Shown: positions 6,510-6,630 of the stretch, in pieces | Position numbering within the stretch: the stretch's first letter is position 1 | Layout: every line of letters starts with the position of its first letter | NCBI GenBank assembly: GCA_943914435.1 | Contig: CALUBY010000045.1 | Span: 1-6,630 of the forward strand | Length of the DNA: 6,630 bases | From: an uncultured bacterium | GTDB taxonomy: Bacteria > Patescibacteriota > Minisyncoccia > Phycocordibacterales > Phycocordibacteraceae | Reading direction: 5' to 3' | The notes under the pieces: generated by a model | Told to the model about the DNA's origin: nothing | The model's database searches: none | The model's input: only the letters and a program-made list of their open reading frames with translations | Program-made: the position numbers and the translations under genes

Positions 6510-6586
6510 TGGTGCGCGCTGAGGAATTCGAATCCCCGACCTTCTCAACGTCAATGAGACGCTCTAACCAACTGAGCTAAGCGCGC
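6510..6586 (-). tRNA. tRNA-Val (anticodon GAC)
   Basis: A complete 77-nt cloverleaf including encoded CCA. Acceptor stem GCGCGCT/AGCGCGC, D arm GCTC-AGTTGGTTA-GAGC, anticodon arm TCTCA-TTGACGT-TGAGA, variable loop AGGTC, T arm GGGGA-TTCGAAT-TCCTC with one G-T pair, discriminator A73, then CCA at 6512-6510. The anticodon GAC (6552-6550) reads GUC and GUU. A35, C36 and A73 fit valine identity. Position 37 is G, where tRNA-Val usually has A. The gene is three genes upstream of valS on the same strand. Confidence 0.97.
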
Positions 6587-6598
6587 ATGAACGTTCGC

Positions 6599-6627
6599 AC
6601 TATACCGGAATTCTGGGTACCATTCAA
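6599..6627 (-). promoter_or_regulatory. Sigma70-type promoter of tRNA-Val
   Basis: On the minus strand, TTGAAT (6627-6622), an exactly 17-nt spacer and TATAGT (6604-6599). The start site would fall about 5-7 nt before the first base of the tRNA, leaving a very short 5' leader for RNase P. An 8-nt palindrome GAACGTTC (6589-6596) covers the likely start site. Confidence 0.75.
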
Positions 6628-6630
6628 GCC

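Noticed and set aside
1..6630. CRISPR array, mobile element, toxin-antitoxin pair, riboswitch or T-box
   Set aside because: No repeat-spacer pattern, transposase, integrase, terminal repeats or leader long enough for a riboswitch or T-box was seen on either strand.

Overview
This is an ordinary-looking, very compact piece of bacterial chromosome, most likely from a Patescibacteria/CPR genome of the Parcubacteria type (for example near Kaiserbacteria). That placement is from recall of family features, not from a search. The features are a TsaD with the GPGLEPALWVG wording and an extra segment before it, a short ValRS without the C-terminal arm, a PrsW-family intramembrane protease, a DUF2914 membrane protein, and very short intergenic gaps. 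No mobile element, CRISPR array, integrase or phage gene is visible, and no gene-free stretch reaches 300 bases.

Layout. At the left edge a membrane protein with a C-terminal DUF2914 domain runs rightward. Its 5' end lies outside the window. It meets a leftward gene block at a symmetric A-stem-T hairpin (838-867) that can terminate both strands. Everything else is on the minus strand. Read from right to left in transcription order, it is: a sigma70-type promoter, tRNA-Val(GAC) with encoded CCA, a strong 14-bp hairpin, a DHH-family phosphoesterase, tsaD (overlapping the DHH gene by 20 nt), valS (50 nt later), a PrsW-family protease (73 nt later) and an Hsp20 small heat shock protein (16 nt later).

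The block mixes translation functions (tRNA-Val, valyl-tRNA synthetase, the t6A enzyme TsaD, and a DHH enzyme that may act on short RNAs or nucleotides) with protein quality control (PrsW and Hsp20). tRNA-Val(GAC) is a substrate of the ValRS encoded in the same block. tRNA-Val is not a t6A substrate, because t6A is made on ANN-decoding tRNAs, so tsaD shares the neighbourhood rather than that tRNA.

The most interesting signal is in the start regions. None of the five complete protein genes has a usable Shine-Dalgarno sequence. The three genes that follow an intergenic gap of at least 50 nt (DHH, valS, prsW) each carry a TATA-like -10 box ending only 6-8 nt before the ATG, the geometry expected of leaderless mRNAs. 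I see no evidence of a previously undescribed system. The findings below are modest points worth checking.
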